From contig JAEPOK010000001.1 of the NCBI GenBank assembly GCA_017642935.1, forward strand, positions 1,533,192 to 1,597,191: a stretch of DNA of 64,000 bases. Reading direction: 5' to 3'. Made by a program: the position numbers and the translations under genes. The notes under the pieces are model-generated. The model ran no database searches and was not told the DNA's origin. It saw nothing but the letters and a program-made list of their open reading frames with translations. Shown in pieces: positions 7,715 through 15,225 of the stretch. Numbering within the stretch: position 1 is the first letter of the stretch; each line of letters opens with the position of its first letter. The DNA is from Hyphomicrobiales bacterium (GTDB lineage: Bacteria; Pseudomonadota; Alphaproteobacteria; Rhizobiales; MH13).

Positions 7715-8134
7715 ATGGAGGGCCTGTGGTTCGAAAGAGGATGTGCATTGGAACACCAGGGCGAGACGACACGATCAATCACGGCTTTGTTGGTCGAAGA
7801 CAACCCCATGATCGCAATGGATATCGAGGATATCCTGCTCGCGCACGGGATCGAAAAGGTTCGGCTGGCGACGACCCTTGAAGACGCCGATCATCATTTG
7901 ACAGAAACGATCGATTTGGCGGTTCTCGACTTCACGCTGGGGTCGGATACCACCGAAAATCTGGCCTTGCGCATGCAGGAGCTTGGCATCCCTTTTTTGT
8001 TCGTGAGCGGCTTTGCCGAGAAGTTAAGCCTGCAGCAGGCGCTGAAAGAAACGCCCATTGTGGTCAAGCCCTTCCAGCCAGAGGACTTGATGGCAGCCAT
8101 CAACGCGCTGTTGTTTCAACTTCGTGAAACATGA
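7715..8134 (+). CDS. Single-domain response regulator (CheY-like receiver)
   Basis: The start is taken at the ATG at 7715 (MEGLWFE), giving 139 residues; the longer frame from 7667 starts inside a hairpin. The receiver shows the acidic pair in LLVEDNP (Glu28, Asp29), the phosphorylated Asp72 in VLDFTL and Lys118 in VVKPFQ. There is no output domain. Stand-alone receivers of this kind commonly partner HWE kinases in alphaproteobacteria, either as phosphate sinks or relays to PhyR. One truncated HWE kinase lies in this window, 6.4 kb away, so a link is plausible but not shown. The BrkB gene follows, with its own EcfG-type promoter starting five bases past the stop codon. Confidence 0.85.
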   Translation: MEGLWFERGCALEHQGETTRSITALLVEDNPMIAMDIEDILLAHGIEKVRLATTLEDADHHLTETIDLAVLDFTLGSDTTENLALRMQELGIPFLFVSGFAEKLSLQQALKETPIVVKPFQPEDLMAAINALLFQLRET

Positions 8135-8138
8135 TGCT

Positions 8139-8163
8139 GGAACCAGGCAACCACTTGCGCGTT
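8139..8163 (+). promoter_or_regulatory. EcfG-type general-stress promoter of the BrkB gene
   Basis: On the plus strand GGAAC (8139-8143), 16 bases, CGTT (8160-8163), 30 bases before the ATG at 8194. Confidence 0.8.
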
Positions 8164-8193
8164 AAGGGCTCATCGTAACAACCTTAGGTGCCC

Positions 8194-9198
8194 ATGATGC
8201 CCGTGTCGGCTGAAGCCCCAGGCGATCATCCGAACTCTGATCCGCATGCTCCGGCGCGCGGCCGCGATGCGCGTATGCCGACCGGCATTCCCCTTCGCGG
8301 ATGGCAGGACGTTGGCTATCGGGTATGGACGAAGATCGGGGATGAAAACCTGACGTTGATCGCCGCGGGCATAGCCTTTTTTGTGCTGCTGGCCCTCTTA
8401 CCCGGCATCACCGCGCTGGTGGCGTTGGGCGGCATCATGTTCCTTGATCCTGAACGCATCGCCGACCAGTTGGCCGACGTTGTGCAACTGATGCCCGAAG
8501 ACGCGCGCACGATCCTCACCGATCAAGCGCAATCGGTCGCCAACGCGAGTTCAGACGATTTGGGGCTGCTCGCGATTTTTGGTTTGGGTTTCGCCATTTG
8601 GTCGGCGACCAAGGGCGTTGGCAGCATGATAGGCGGCCTGAACATTGTGTATGATGAGCGTGAGAAGCGCGGTTTCTTGCACCTGACAGCGCTCAAGATC
8701 GGGCTCACCGTTCTTTTGATCGTCGGCGTGTTGATCGGCTTCGTCATGGCGGCTTTGCTGCCGGTCACACTCTCCTTGTTGCAATTGGACAGCCTGGTTG
8801 AAATAGGCGTTTCGATCGCCGGCTGGTCGCTGCTCATCCTGTTCGTTCTGATCGCGCTCGCCGTGCTCTTCCGCTTCGGGCCCTCGCGCCGCCAAGCGCG
8901 CTGGCAATGGCTGTCCATAGGATCGGTGGCGGGCGCATTGGTTTGGCTTGTTAGCTCAATCGGCTTTGCCGTCTTCGTCGCCAATTTCGGCAACTTCAAC
9001 CAAAGTTTTGGCTCACTGACCGGCGTGGTCATCCTTCTGCTCTGGCTCTGGATCTCGGCCTTTGTCGTGTTGCTCGGTGCCGCAGTCAACGCCGAGATCG
9101 AGGCGCAAACGCGCATCGATTCGACCATCGGCGAGCCGCGGCCCATGGGTGAGCGCGGGGCGACCAAAGCCGACGAACTTGGCGAGTCGTTTGGCTAA
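8194..9198 (+). CDS. YihY/BrkB-family inner-membrane protein
   Basis: Either of two adjacent ATGs (8194, 8197) or a GTG at 8188 may start it; 8194 fits the leader expected from the promoter at 8139. The product of about 334 residues has a polar N-terminus of about 40 residues and then six membrane helices. Family marks are the segment DENLTLIAAGIAFFVLLALLPG, the LGFAIWSATKGVGSMIGGLN stretch and the helices near the C-terminus (read in parts). The family was once called ribonuclease BN in error; its transport role is unsettled. It probably forms an operon with the next small gene 52 bases on. Confidence 0.88.
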   Translation: MMPVSAEAPGDHPNSDPHAPARGRDARMPTGIPLRGWQDVGYRVWTKIGDENLTLIAAGIAFFVLLALLPGITALVALGGIMFLDPERIADQLADVVQLMPEDARTILTDQAQSVANASSDDLGLLAIFGLGFAIWSATKGVGSMIGGLNIVYDEREKRGFLHLTALKIGLTVLLIVGVLIGFVMAALLPVTLSLLQLDSLVEIGVSIAGWSLLILFVLIALAVLFRFGPSRRQARWQWLSIGSVAGALVWLVSSIGFAVFVANFGNFNQSFGSLTGVVILLLWLWISAFVVLLGAAVNAEIEAQTRIDSTIGEPRPMGERGATKADELGESFG

Positions 9199-9250
9199 CC
9201 GAACGCCGATCGAACCATCGTTCCCACTTTTCATTTTGACAGGACATCCC

Positions 9251-9514
9251 ATGACCAAAGATCACGGACCATCGATCAAAGATGATGAAACCTATGAAGC
9301 GCTGCGCAAAGATGGTGCATCCAAGGAGAAGGCGGCCCGCATCGCCAATGCGCAGGCCAGCGACAATCAGTCACCATCGAAAAAGGGAGGCAAGGCGCCA
9401 CCCTATGAGCAGTGGACGACGGACGAACTGGTGGAACGTGCGACGGAACTCGACATTGAGGGTCGTTGGGACATGTCCAAAGATGAACTGATCGACGCCT
9501 TGCGCGACTACTAG
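9251..9514 (+). CDS. Small Rho-N/SAP-like protein (DUF7218 type)
   Basis: The 87-residue product starts at MTKDHGP after an AGGA site. The N-terminal half is charged (DDETYEALRKDGASKEKAARIAN), then a Ser/Lys/Gly linker, then YEQWTTDELVERATELDIEGR and a SKDELIDALR end, which is the helix-extended-helix of Rho-N or SAP-like nucleic-acid-binding modules. Similar small proteins accompany stress genes in many alphaproteobacteria. It has no promoter of its own that I can see and is likely read through from the BrkB gene under EcfG control. Confidence 0.8.
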   Translation: MTKDHGPSIKDDETYEALRKDGASKEKAARIANAQASDNQSPSKKGGKAPPYEQWTTDELVERATELDIEGRWDMSKDELIDALRDY

Positions 9515-9567
9515 AGCGCCCACGCCCCTGAATTCTATCTACCCAAGACAGTCCAAAGGAGCGGCTG

Positions 9568-10911
9568 ATGACAGCGCGCCAAGCCCTTGTTGACGACTTC
9601 ATGGAACGCGTGACCGCGCGCAATGAAGGTCAAAACGCCTTTTTGCAAGCGGTCGAAGAGGTCGCTGGCGATGTCCTGACGGTCGAGAAAGCCCATAGCG
9701 ATTTCGCCAAGGCTCGCGTCTTGGAGCGGCTAAGCGAACCGGACAGGATCATCGCCTTCCGGGTCGTCTGGGAGGATGATGAAGGCGAGGTGCAGATCAA
9801 TCGTGGCTGGCGCGTGCAAACCAGCAATGCCATCGGTCCTTACAAGGGCGGCATCCGCTTTCACCCAACCGTTAGTCCGTCGATCCTGAAATTTCTCGGC
9901 TTTGAGCAGGTTTTCAAAAACGCGCTCACCGGCCTGCCGCTTGGTGGCGGGAAAGGTGGCGCCGATCTCGACCCGCGCGGGCGAAGCGAGCGCGAAATCA
10001 TGCGGTTTTGCCAAGCCTTCATGGCCGAGTTGGCACACCATATCGGTCCGGACCGGGATGTTCCGGCTGGCGACATCAATGTCGGCACGCGCGAAATCGG
10101 CTATCTGTTCGGCGCCTACAAACGTCATTTCGGTCAGTTCCACGGCGCGCTCACCGGTAAAGGCCAGTCCTTTGGCGGCAGCGCGATGCGCGTGCAGGCA
10201 ACCGGATTTGGCCTGATCTATTTCGTGCAGACCATGCTCCACGCCCATGACGACAGTATTGACGGCAAGCGCGTTGCGATCTCCGGCAAAGGCAATGTGG
10301 CGACCCATGCCGCGCAAAAAGCCATTGAGGTCGGCGCCAAGGTGATCACCCTGTCGGATACCTCCGGTACGCTGCTCGCCGAAAACGGCCTGTCGCAGGA
10401 GGCTGTTGATTGGGTGCGCGCGCAGAAGGCTGCCGGGGGCGATGTTTCCGATCCACCGAAGCCTCTCGGCCTCACATTCAAAGAAGGCGCCCTGCCCTGG
10501 GGCGAAGAGGCGGATATTGTGCTGCCCTGCGCAACCCAAAACGAAATGGATGCGCAAGGTGCTGAGGCTGCGCTTGATGCCGGCGCCAAGGTCATCGCTG
10601 AAGGCGCAAACATGCCGCTTACGGCCGGTGCCGCCGCCAAAGTTGATGCCGCCGATGTCCTTTATGCGCCGGGCAAAGCGGCCAATGCCGGTGGCGTTGC
10701 GATTTCCGGCCTTGAGATGAGCCAGGATGCTCATCGCCGCTTTTCCACAGCCGAAGAGGTCGATGAGGATCTGAAAATGATCATGCGGCGCATCCATGAC
10801 ACCATCGCCGATGAGGGACGCTCGGACGGCAAAATCAACTATCGCCGTGGCGCTAATGTTGCCGGCTATCGCCGCGTCGCCCGTGCCCTCACCGCCTATG
10901 GTGTCGTCTGA
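9568..10911 (+). CDS. gdhA: NADP-type glutamate dehydrogenase
   Basis: The 447-residue length is that of hexameric small-subunit GDH. The substrate domain shows GPYKGGIRFHP and PLGGGKGGADLDPRG, with the catalytic Lys at 129. The coenzyme domain has the Rossmann motif SGKGNVATHAAQ. The enzyme aminates 2-oxoglutarate to glutamate. An AAAGGAG site precedes the ATG. Its final TGA shares its last base with the ATG of the next gene (TGATG), so the acetolactate-synthase-like protein is translationally coupled. That gene partner is unusual, since gdhA normally stands alone. Confidence 0.93.
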   Translation: MTARQALVDDFMERVTARNEGQNAFLQAVEEVAGDVLTVEKAHSDFAKARVLERLSEPDRIIAFRVVWEDDEGEVQINRGWRVQTSNAIGPYKGGIRFHPTVSPSILKFLGFEQVFKNALTGLPLGGGKGGADLDPRGRSEREIMRFCQAFMAELAHHIGPDRDVPAGDINVGTREIGYLFGAYKRHFGQFHGALTGKGQSFGGSAMRVQATGFGLIYFVQTMLHAHDDSIDGKRVAISGKGNVATHAAQKAIEVGAKVITLSDTSGTLLAENGLSQEAVDWVRAQKAAGGDVSDPPKPLGLTFKEGALPWGEEADIVLPCATQNEMDAQGAEAALDAGAKVIAEGANMPLTAGAAAKVDAADVLYAPGKAANAGGVAISGLEMSQDAHRRFSTAEEVDEDLKMIMRRIHDTIADEGRSDGKINYRRGANVAGYRRVARALTAYGVV

Positions 10912-12542
10912 TGACCGGCGAGCAAAACGGCGCGGACCTGCTTGTCGAATGCCTGGAAGCCGCTGGCATCGAGGTGATCTACGGCATACCCGGCGAAGAA
11001 AACACCGATCTGATGATGGCGCTTGACGCCTCATCGATCCGCTTCGTGCTAACCCGCCACGAGCAAGGCGCGGCCTTTATGGCGTCGGTCTATGGCCGGT
11101 TGACCGGACGTGCCGCCGGCTGTCTAGCGACGCTTGGCCCGGGCGCCACCAACCTGGTCACAGGGCTCGCCGATGCAACGCTCGACCATGTCCCGCTGGT
11201 GGCGATCACCGGGCAAGCAAGTCGCGACCGCCTGAACCTTTCCGAAAGTCATCAGGTGGTCGATCTTGATGCACTGATGGCACCCGTCACGCTATTCACC
11301 CGCACTGTCGCGGCGGGCAGCGATATCCCTCAAACCGTGGCGGATGCTGTGCATATCGCGCACTCTGCCAAGCCGGGCGCTGTCCACATCAGCCTGCCGG
11401 AGGATGTTGCGGCACAACCTGTCGACGGTAGCCCAATCGCGCTGAAATCCATCCAGGTTGATCCAGCCACCGACGACGCGGTTCAGCAACTGGCCAAGAC
11501 GTTGCGCGCGGCGGAAATCCCGCTGGTTGTTGCAGGTGCCGAGGTAATTCGCGCCGGTGCAGCGCGCGATGTCGCAGCATTTTGCAAAGCGCATCATCTG
11601 CCGCTCGCCACAAGCTTCATGGGCAAGGGACTGCTGGAGCCGCGCGATGAGCTGATGCTCTTCAGCATGGGCCAGCCTTTTGAGGATCATGTCGATCAGG
11701 CCCTGGCGGCCAGCGATTGTGTTCTCGCGCTGGGCCTCGATCCAGTTGAAATCGGCCCCAAGACGCTATCGGGCGAAAAGGAGCGCACCGTTCTGGCGAT
11801 CGCCGAACAAACGCCCGATCCTGATGCCGGCTGGCCCAACCAGGGCGTTCTGCGAGGAAGGCTTGGCGAGACATTGGAGGCGCTCAGCGAAGCGTTGGAC
11901 GGCAAAAAATGGGCGCTTTCCAAACCAATGGTCCGCGCACGCGAGGCGATGCGCGATGATCGCGGATCCACGATCGAAGGTGGTGAGACCGCACCGCTCC
12001 TGCCAGCCCATGTTTTGCGCGCGATTGAAGACGATCTGCGGCCCGATGATGTCGTGCTTTCCGGCGTCGGCACGCACAAAATGTTCATCGCCCGGTTGTT
12101 GGCCGCCAAATCGCCCGGACAGGTGATCATCCCCAACGGGCTTGCCGGCATGGGCCTGGCATTGCCCGGCGCCATCGCGGCGGCAGAGCTTCGGAGCGGT
12201 GGCCGCACCTTGGCGATCTGCGGCGATGGCGATTTTCTGATGAATGTGCAGGAGATGGAAACGGCAGCGCGGCTCGGTGTCGCCATGACAGTGCTGGTTT
12301 GGGTCGATGGCGGCTATGGGTTGATCGAAAAGAAGCAGGATGCAGACCGCGGCGAGCACACGGATTTGTCCTTCGGGTCGCCCGATTGGCCGTCGCTGGC
12401 GAAGGCTTTCGGCTGGGGCCATCGCGGGGTGGAAACCCTGGCCGACCTGCAATCAGCCCTTGCCCGCACGCGACGAGACATCACGCCACAACTGATCACA
12501 CTGCCGATCGATTATTCGGCGAGCGTCAGCCCCAACGCCTGA
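10911..12542 (+). CDS. ThDP-dependent acetolactate-synthase-like enzyme
   Basis: The 543-residue protein has the three-domain layout of the acetohydroxyacid synthase/pyruvate oxidase family. The pyrimidine-binding domain has the ThDP-activating Glu51 in TRHEQGAAF. A central domain follows, and the pyrophosphate domain has GDGDFLMN. Sequence such as YGRLTGRAAGCLATLGPGATN is typical of large-subunit acetolactate synthases. No regulatory small subunit gene lies nearby, so catabolic acetolactate formation or a related decarboxylase is possible. It is fused in transcription to gdhA upstream and the topoisomerase gene eight bases downstream. Confidence 0.85.
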   Translation: MTGEQNGADLLVECLEAAGIEVIYGIPGEENTDLMMALDASSIRFVLTRHEQGAAFMASVYGRLTGRAAGCLATLGPGATNLVTGLADATLDHVPLVAITGQASRDRLNLSESHQVVDLDALMAPVTLFTRTVAAGSDIPQTVADAVHIAHSAKPGAVHISLPEDVAAQPVDGSPIALKSIQVDPATDDAVQQLAKTLRAAEIPLVVAGAEVIRAGAARDVAAFCKAHHLPLATSFMGKGLLEPRDELMLFSMGQPFEDHVDQALAASDCVLALGLDPVEIGPKTLSGEKERTVLAIAEQTPDPDAGWPNQGVLRGRLGETLEALSEALDGKKWALSKPMVRAREAMRDDRGSTIEGGETAPLLPAHVLRAIEDDLRPDDVVLSGVGTHKMFIARLLAAKSPGQVIIPNGLAGMGLALPGAIAAAELRSGGRTLAICGDGDFLMNVQEMETAARLGVAMTVLVWVDGGYGLIEKKQDADRGEHTDLSFGSPDWPSLAKAFGWGHRGVETLADLQSALARTRRDITPQLITLPIDYSASVSPNA

Positions 12543-12550
12543 TCATCGCC

Positions 12551-13561
12551 ATGCTTGTCGTCGATCCAACGCGCTTTCCAATCCGTCGGCAGATCAAAAA
12601 CAAGACCGTGCTCTATGTCTGGAGCGAGCGCGGCGACGTGGTGGCCGAACAGAAACTGGTCGCGCGCCTTGATGCGCTTGCCGTGCCGCCAGCCTGGAAT
12701 CCGGTTTTCTTCGCTGTCTCCGGCCGCTGCAAGGTTCAGGCAATGGCGGTCGATGGGTCAGGCAAAGAGCAGATGATTTACGCGGCCTGGTTCCGCGAAA
12801 AACGCGAAACCGACAAGTTCGACGGGCTTTGGGCCTTTGGCGCCATACTTCCAGTCGTCCGCCGTAGCGCGGTGGCCGCCTTACGCAATCCTGAAACCGA
12901 CGCCTTTGAACGCTCGGTGGCGGCCTGTATCCTCGCCATCGATGAAGGGGCGCTGCGCGTCGGATCACGTGCTAATCGACAGGCCAATGGCACGGTCGGC
13001 GCGGTCAGCCTGCAGGGCAAGCATGTCGATCTGGCAGAGACCCACGCAAGCCTGCACTTCACCGCCAAGGGCGGAAAAGAGCGTTTCGTCCGCCTGCGCC
13101 AGCCTGATTTGCTCAACCATTTGAAGGCACGCAACGCACGTGGCCACGAGGATGTGTTTGCCGTTTCCACACCCCAGGGCCGGCGTAAGGTGCGCCCGCG
13201 TCATGTCAGTCAATGGCTCGCTGATCACGCACTCGATCCAGATGATGCAAGCCTGCGGCTTAATCCGTTCACGGCGAAGAGTTTTCGGCTTTGGCATGCG
13301 AGCGCCGCGGCTCTCAATATCGAGCAACAGAACGGCGGCGCCACCATCAAGGCGATGAGCCAAGCTGCCGCCGACCGCCTTGGCAACACGCCGACCGTGG
13401 CGCGCAACAGCTACATCCATCCGGCCTTGTTTGACTCCGAACTGGCAGCCGATCGGCGATCGACCTGGCAGGTTTCGCGAGCCGCACCCTTTGTCTCACG
13501 TGCGGACGCCGCTCTGCTGGCCTTGCTCAAACCTGAAAAAAGCCGCCAGCCCAAAGGCTAG
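12551..13561 (+). CDS. Type IB DNA topoisomerase (poxvirus/bacterial type)
   Basis: The 336-residue protein begins at the ATG at 12551, eight bases after the previous stop. It matches bacterial topoisomerase IB in order: the ETKF-like segment ETDKFDGLWAFG, ALRVGSRANRQANG with the first active Arg (137), TAKGGKERFV with the active Lys, FTAKSFRLWHA with the second Arg (246), and LGNTPTVARNSYIHP with the nucleophile Tyr288. These enzymes relax supercoils by a 3'-phosphotyrosine intermediate. Several core positions differ from the usual bacterial consensus (VGS for VGN), so it is a divergent member. It ends in a strong terminator. Confidence 0.87.
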   Translation: MLVVDPTRFPIRRQIKNKTVLYVWSERGDVVAEQKLVARLDALAVPPAWNPVFFAVSGRCKVQAMAVDGSGKEQMIYAAWFREKRETDKFDGLWAFGAILPVVRRSAVAALRNPETDAFERSVAACILAIDEGALRVGSRANRQANGTVGAVSLQGKHVDLAETHASLHFTAKGGKERFVRLRQPDLLNHLKARNARGHEDVFAVSTPQGRRKVRPRHVSQWLADHALDPDDASLRLNPFTAKSFRLWHASAAALNIEQQNGGATIKAMSQAAADRLGNTPTVARNSYIHPALFDSELAADRRSTWQVSRAAPFVSRADAALLALLKPEKSRQPKG

Positions 13562-13567
13562 CGGCTT
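13539..13567. terminator. Bidirectional terminator
   Basis: AAGCCGC pairs with GCGGCTT, with AGCC/GGCT inside. It is preceded by an A run and followed by TATTTTG, so it can end both the topoisomerase unit and the leftward gene at 13588. Confidence 0.8.
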
Positions 13568-13587
13568 ATTTTGTCAGCGGGGAAGTC

Positions 13588-13872
13588 TTAGTTCTGTGCC
13601 GGCTCGACTTCCAGGGTCGGAAGCGTCACTTCCGTCTCAGAGGTTGTCACCTCGATATCAGGGACTTCAACCGTCTGGGTGTTTGTTCCGATGTCAACGC
13701 TGCCGGTTTCAACGTCGAATTCAGGGGCCTGGCCACCTTCGACTTCAACATCCACGGTCGGCATGCGCGCTTCCTGGGTCTGTTCAACGTCGACAAAATA
13801 GAACGCGCCGTAGGCAACAACTGCAAGCGCTGCAACGCCCAAAACAGCACCGATTAATTTACCATTGCTCAT
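13588..13872 (-). CDS. Small anchored acidic periplasmic protein
   Basis: The 94-residue protein starts at MSNGKLIGAV, after an AGGAGAG site. One N-terminal hydrophobic helix (about residues 5-27) is followed by an acidic, Val/Thr/Glu-rich outer part with repeated V-E-V and P-x-V-E-V-like units (TVDVEVEGG, TVEVPDIEV, TLPTLEVEP), which suggests an extended beta structure. There is no Cys. I do not recognise a family with known function. An EcfG-type promoter lies 75 bases upstream, placing it in the stress set. Confidence 0.75.
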   Translation of the reverse strand: MSNGKLIGAVLGVAALAVVAYGAFYFVDVEQTQEARMPTVDVEVEGGQAPEFDVETGSVDIGTNTQTVEVPDIEVTTSETEVTLPTLEVEPAQN

Positions 13873-13946
13873 ATCATCTCTCCTTATGCTGTGTTCGAGG
13901 CCCCAATTGAAGAAGAGGCACCCGAACCATTGTCTATCGAACAGCA

Positions 13947-13971
13947 AACGAAGAGCGACTGAGATGGTTCC
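13947..13971 (-). promoter_or_regulatory. EcfG-type general-stress promoter
   Basis: On the minus strand the site reads GGAAC, 16 bases, CGTT, 75 bases upstream of the ATG at 13872. Confidence 0.75.
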
Positions 13972-14003
13972 CAGCGTAGGCGAATAAAATTCAGAAAGGC
14001 GAT

Positions 14004-14765
14004 TTAGCCGACGAAGGCCTTTTCGATGACATAGTCACCGGGGCGGGCGTTGGAGCCCTCGGCCAAGCCATGGCGCTCACTGGCACCGCGCACGTCGTTG
14101 GTCATGGCGGTGGAACCGCAAATCATGACGCGATCCGTCTCCGGGTCCCAAGGCTTCTCGCCAACGGTGTCGAACAGTGTGCCATCGTCGATCAGCTTGG
14201 TGATGCGACCCACATGCGTGTGGTCTTCGCGGGTCACCGAGGTGAAATGGGTCAGCTTGCCATCGACGATCTCGCTGAGCATCTCATCCTCTTCGATGGC
14301 CTTCATGAGATCGAAGCCATAGGCCAACTCGGCCACCGTGCGGCAGGAATGGGTGAGGATCACGCGATCAAATTTCTCATAGGTCTCCGGGTCGCGGATC
14401 AGGCTGGCAAAAGGCGCGATGCCCGTGCCGGTGGAGACCAGGTAGAGATTTTTGCCCGGGCGTAGAGCATCGAGCACCAGCGTGCCGGTTGGCTTTTTGT
14501 TGAGGATGATCTCATCACCCTCTTTGACGTTCTGCAGACGCGAAGTCAGAGGGCCACCGGGCACCTTGATGGAGAAAAACTCCAGCGTGTCGTCCCAGCT
14601 TGGGCTGGCAACGGAGTAAGCGCGCAGCAGCGGCTTGCCGTCGACTTCGAGGCCCAGCATCGCGAACTCGCCGGAGCGAAAGCGGAAGGACGCCGGACGC
14701 GTTGTTTTGAACGAGAACAGCCGGTCGGTGTAGTGGTGCGTTTCCAGGACTTTTTCGTGATGCAT
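14004..14765 (-). CDS. fpr: Ferredoxin/flavodoxin-NADP reductase
   Basis: The 253-residue protein starts at MHHEKVLE; the ATG overlaps the TAA of the DUF934 gene by one base. It has the FAD-binding motif LLRAYSVASPSW, where bacterial Fpr has R-x-Y-S, the phosphate-binding KKPTGTLVL, and the NADP domain motifs STGTGIAPFASLIRD and CGSTAM. The C-terminal end DYVIEKAFVG is of the bacterial subclass II type. It moves electrons between NADPH and ferredoxin. Being last in the sulfite-reduction operon, it probably supplies reductant to the siroheme reductase CysI. Confidence 0.93.
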   Translation of the reverse strand: MHHEKVLETHHYTDRLFSFKTTRPASFRFRSGEFAMLGLEVDGKPLLRAYSVASPSWDDTLEFFSIKVPGGPLTSRLQNVKEGDEIILNKKPTGTLVLDALRPGKNLYLVSTGTGIAPFASLIRDPETYEKFDRVILTHSCRTVAELAYGFDLMKAIEEDEMLSEIVDGKLTHFTSVTREDHTHVGRITKLIDDGTLFDTVGEKPWDPETDRVMICGSTAMTNDVRGASERHGLAEGSNARPGDYVIEKAFVG

Positions 14766-15214
14766 TAGCGTGCGCCTGCCTGTGTCGTGCCGTTTGGTGC
14801 TTCTGCGTGACGTCGCGCCCAGATGCCACCACCGGACGCTTCGCCGAGATAGAGTGTTCCGACTGCATTTTGCAATGCAGCATCCCATGCTTGGCGTCCA
14901 AACCGCTCCATTTCCTTGTCCGAGATCAAAATCTGATCGAATCCGCTCTGAAAGGCGTGTCGGGCCTGATCTGGCAAAACATGGCCTGTGGCGATGAGAG
15001 TTACGGACGGACCATGAGCTTCGCGTAGGCGCCGCGCCAGCGAAAACCCTCGCCCATCGGCGAAGCTTTTGAAGCTAATGGCTATCGGCTGGTTCGTGCC
15101 AGCGGGCACCGCGTCATTGTCGGCGACCTCCGGGTCGAGCGTGATCGCGGCGGGGGCATCGGCGATCTGCGCCAAGGTTCCGTTGGCGTGGAAAATCCAC
15201 ATGGGGCCATCCAA
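14765..15214 (-). CDS. DUF934 protein of the sulfite reduction operon
   Basis: The 149-residue protein has the DUF934 core FKSFADGRGFSLARRLRE, then a GHVLPDQARHAFQSGFDQ segment. An internal ATG at 15202 (MWIF) could also start it. Members are nearly always beside the nitrite/sulfite reductase hemoprotein gene in proteobacteria, and the family is annotated as probably involved in sulfite reduction; no activity has been established that I know of. It lies 11 bases after cysI and overlaps fpr by one base. Confidence 0.9.
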   Translation of the reverse strand: MDGPMWIFHANGTLAQIADAPAAITLDPEVADNDAVPAGTNQPIAISFKSFADGRGFSLARRLREAHGPSVTLIATGHVLPDQARHAFQSGFDQILISDKEMERFGRQAWDAALQNAVGTLYLGEASGGGIWARRHAEAPNGTTQAGAR

Positions 15215-15225
15215 TCTCTGAAGCT

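Noticed and set aside
9730-11034. 434-codon open frame on the minus strand across gdhA
   Set aside because: It is antisense to a clear glutamate dehydrogenase gene, has no ribosome site or family motif and results from high GC codon bias.
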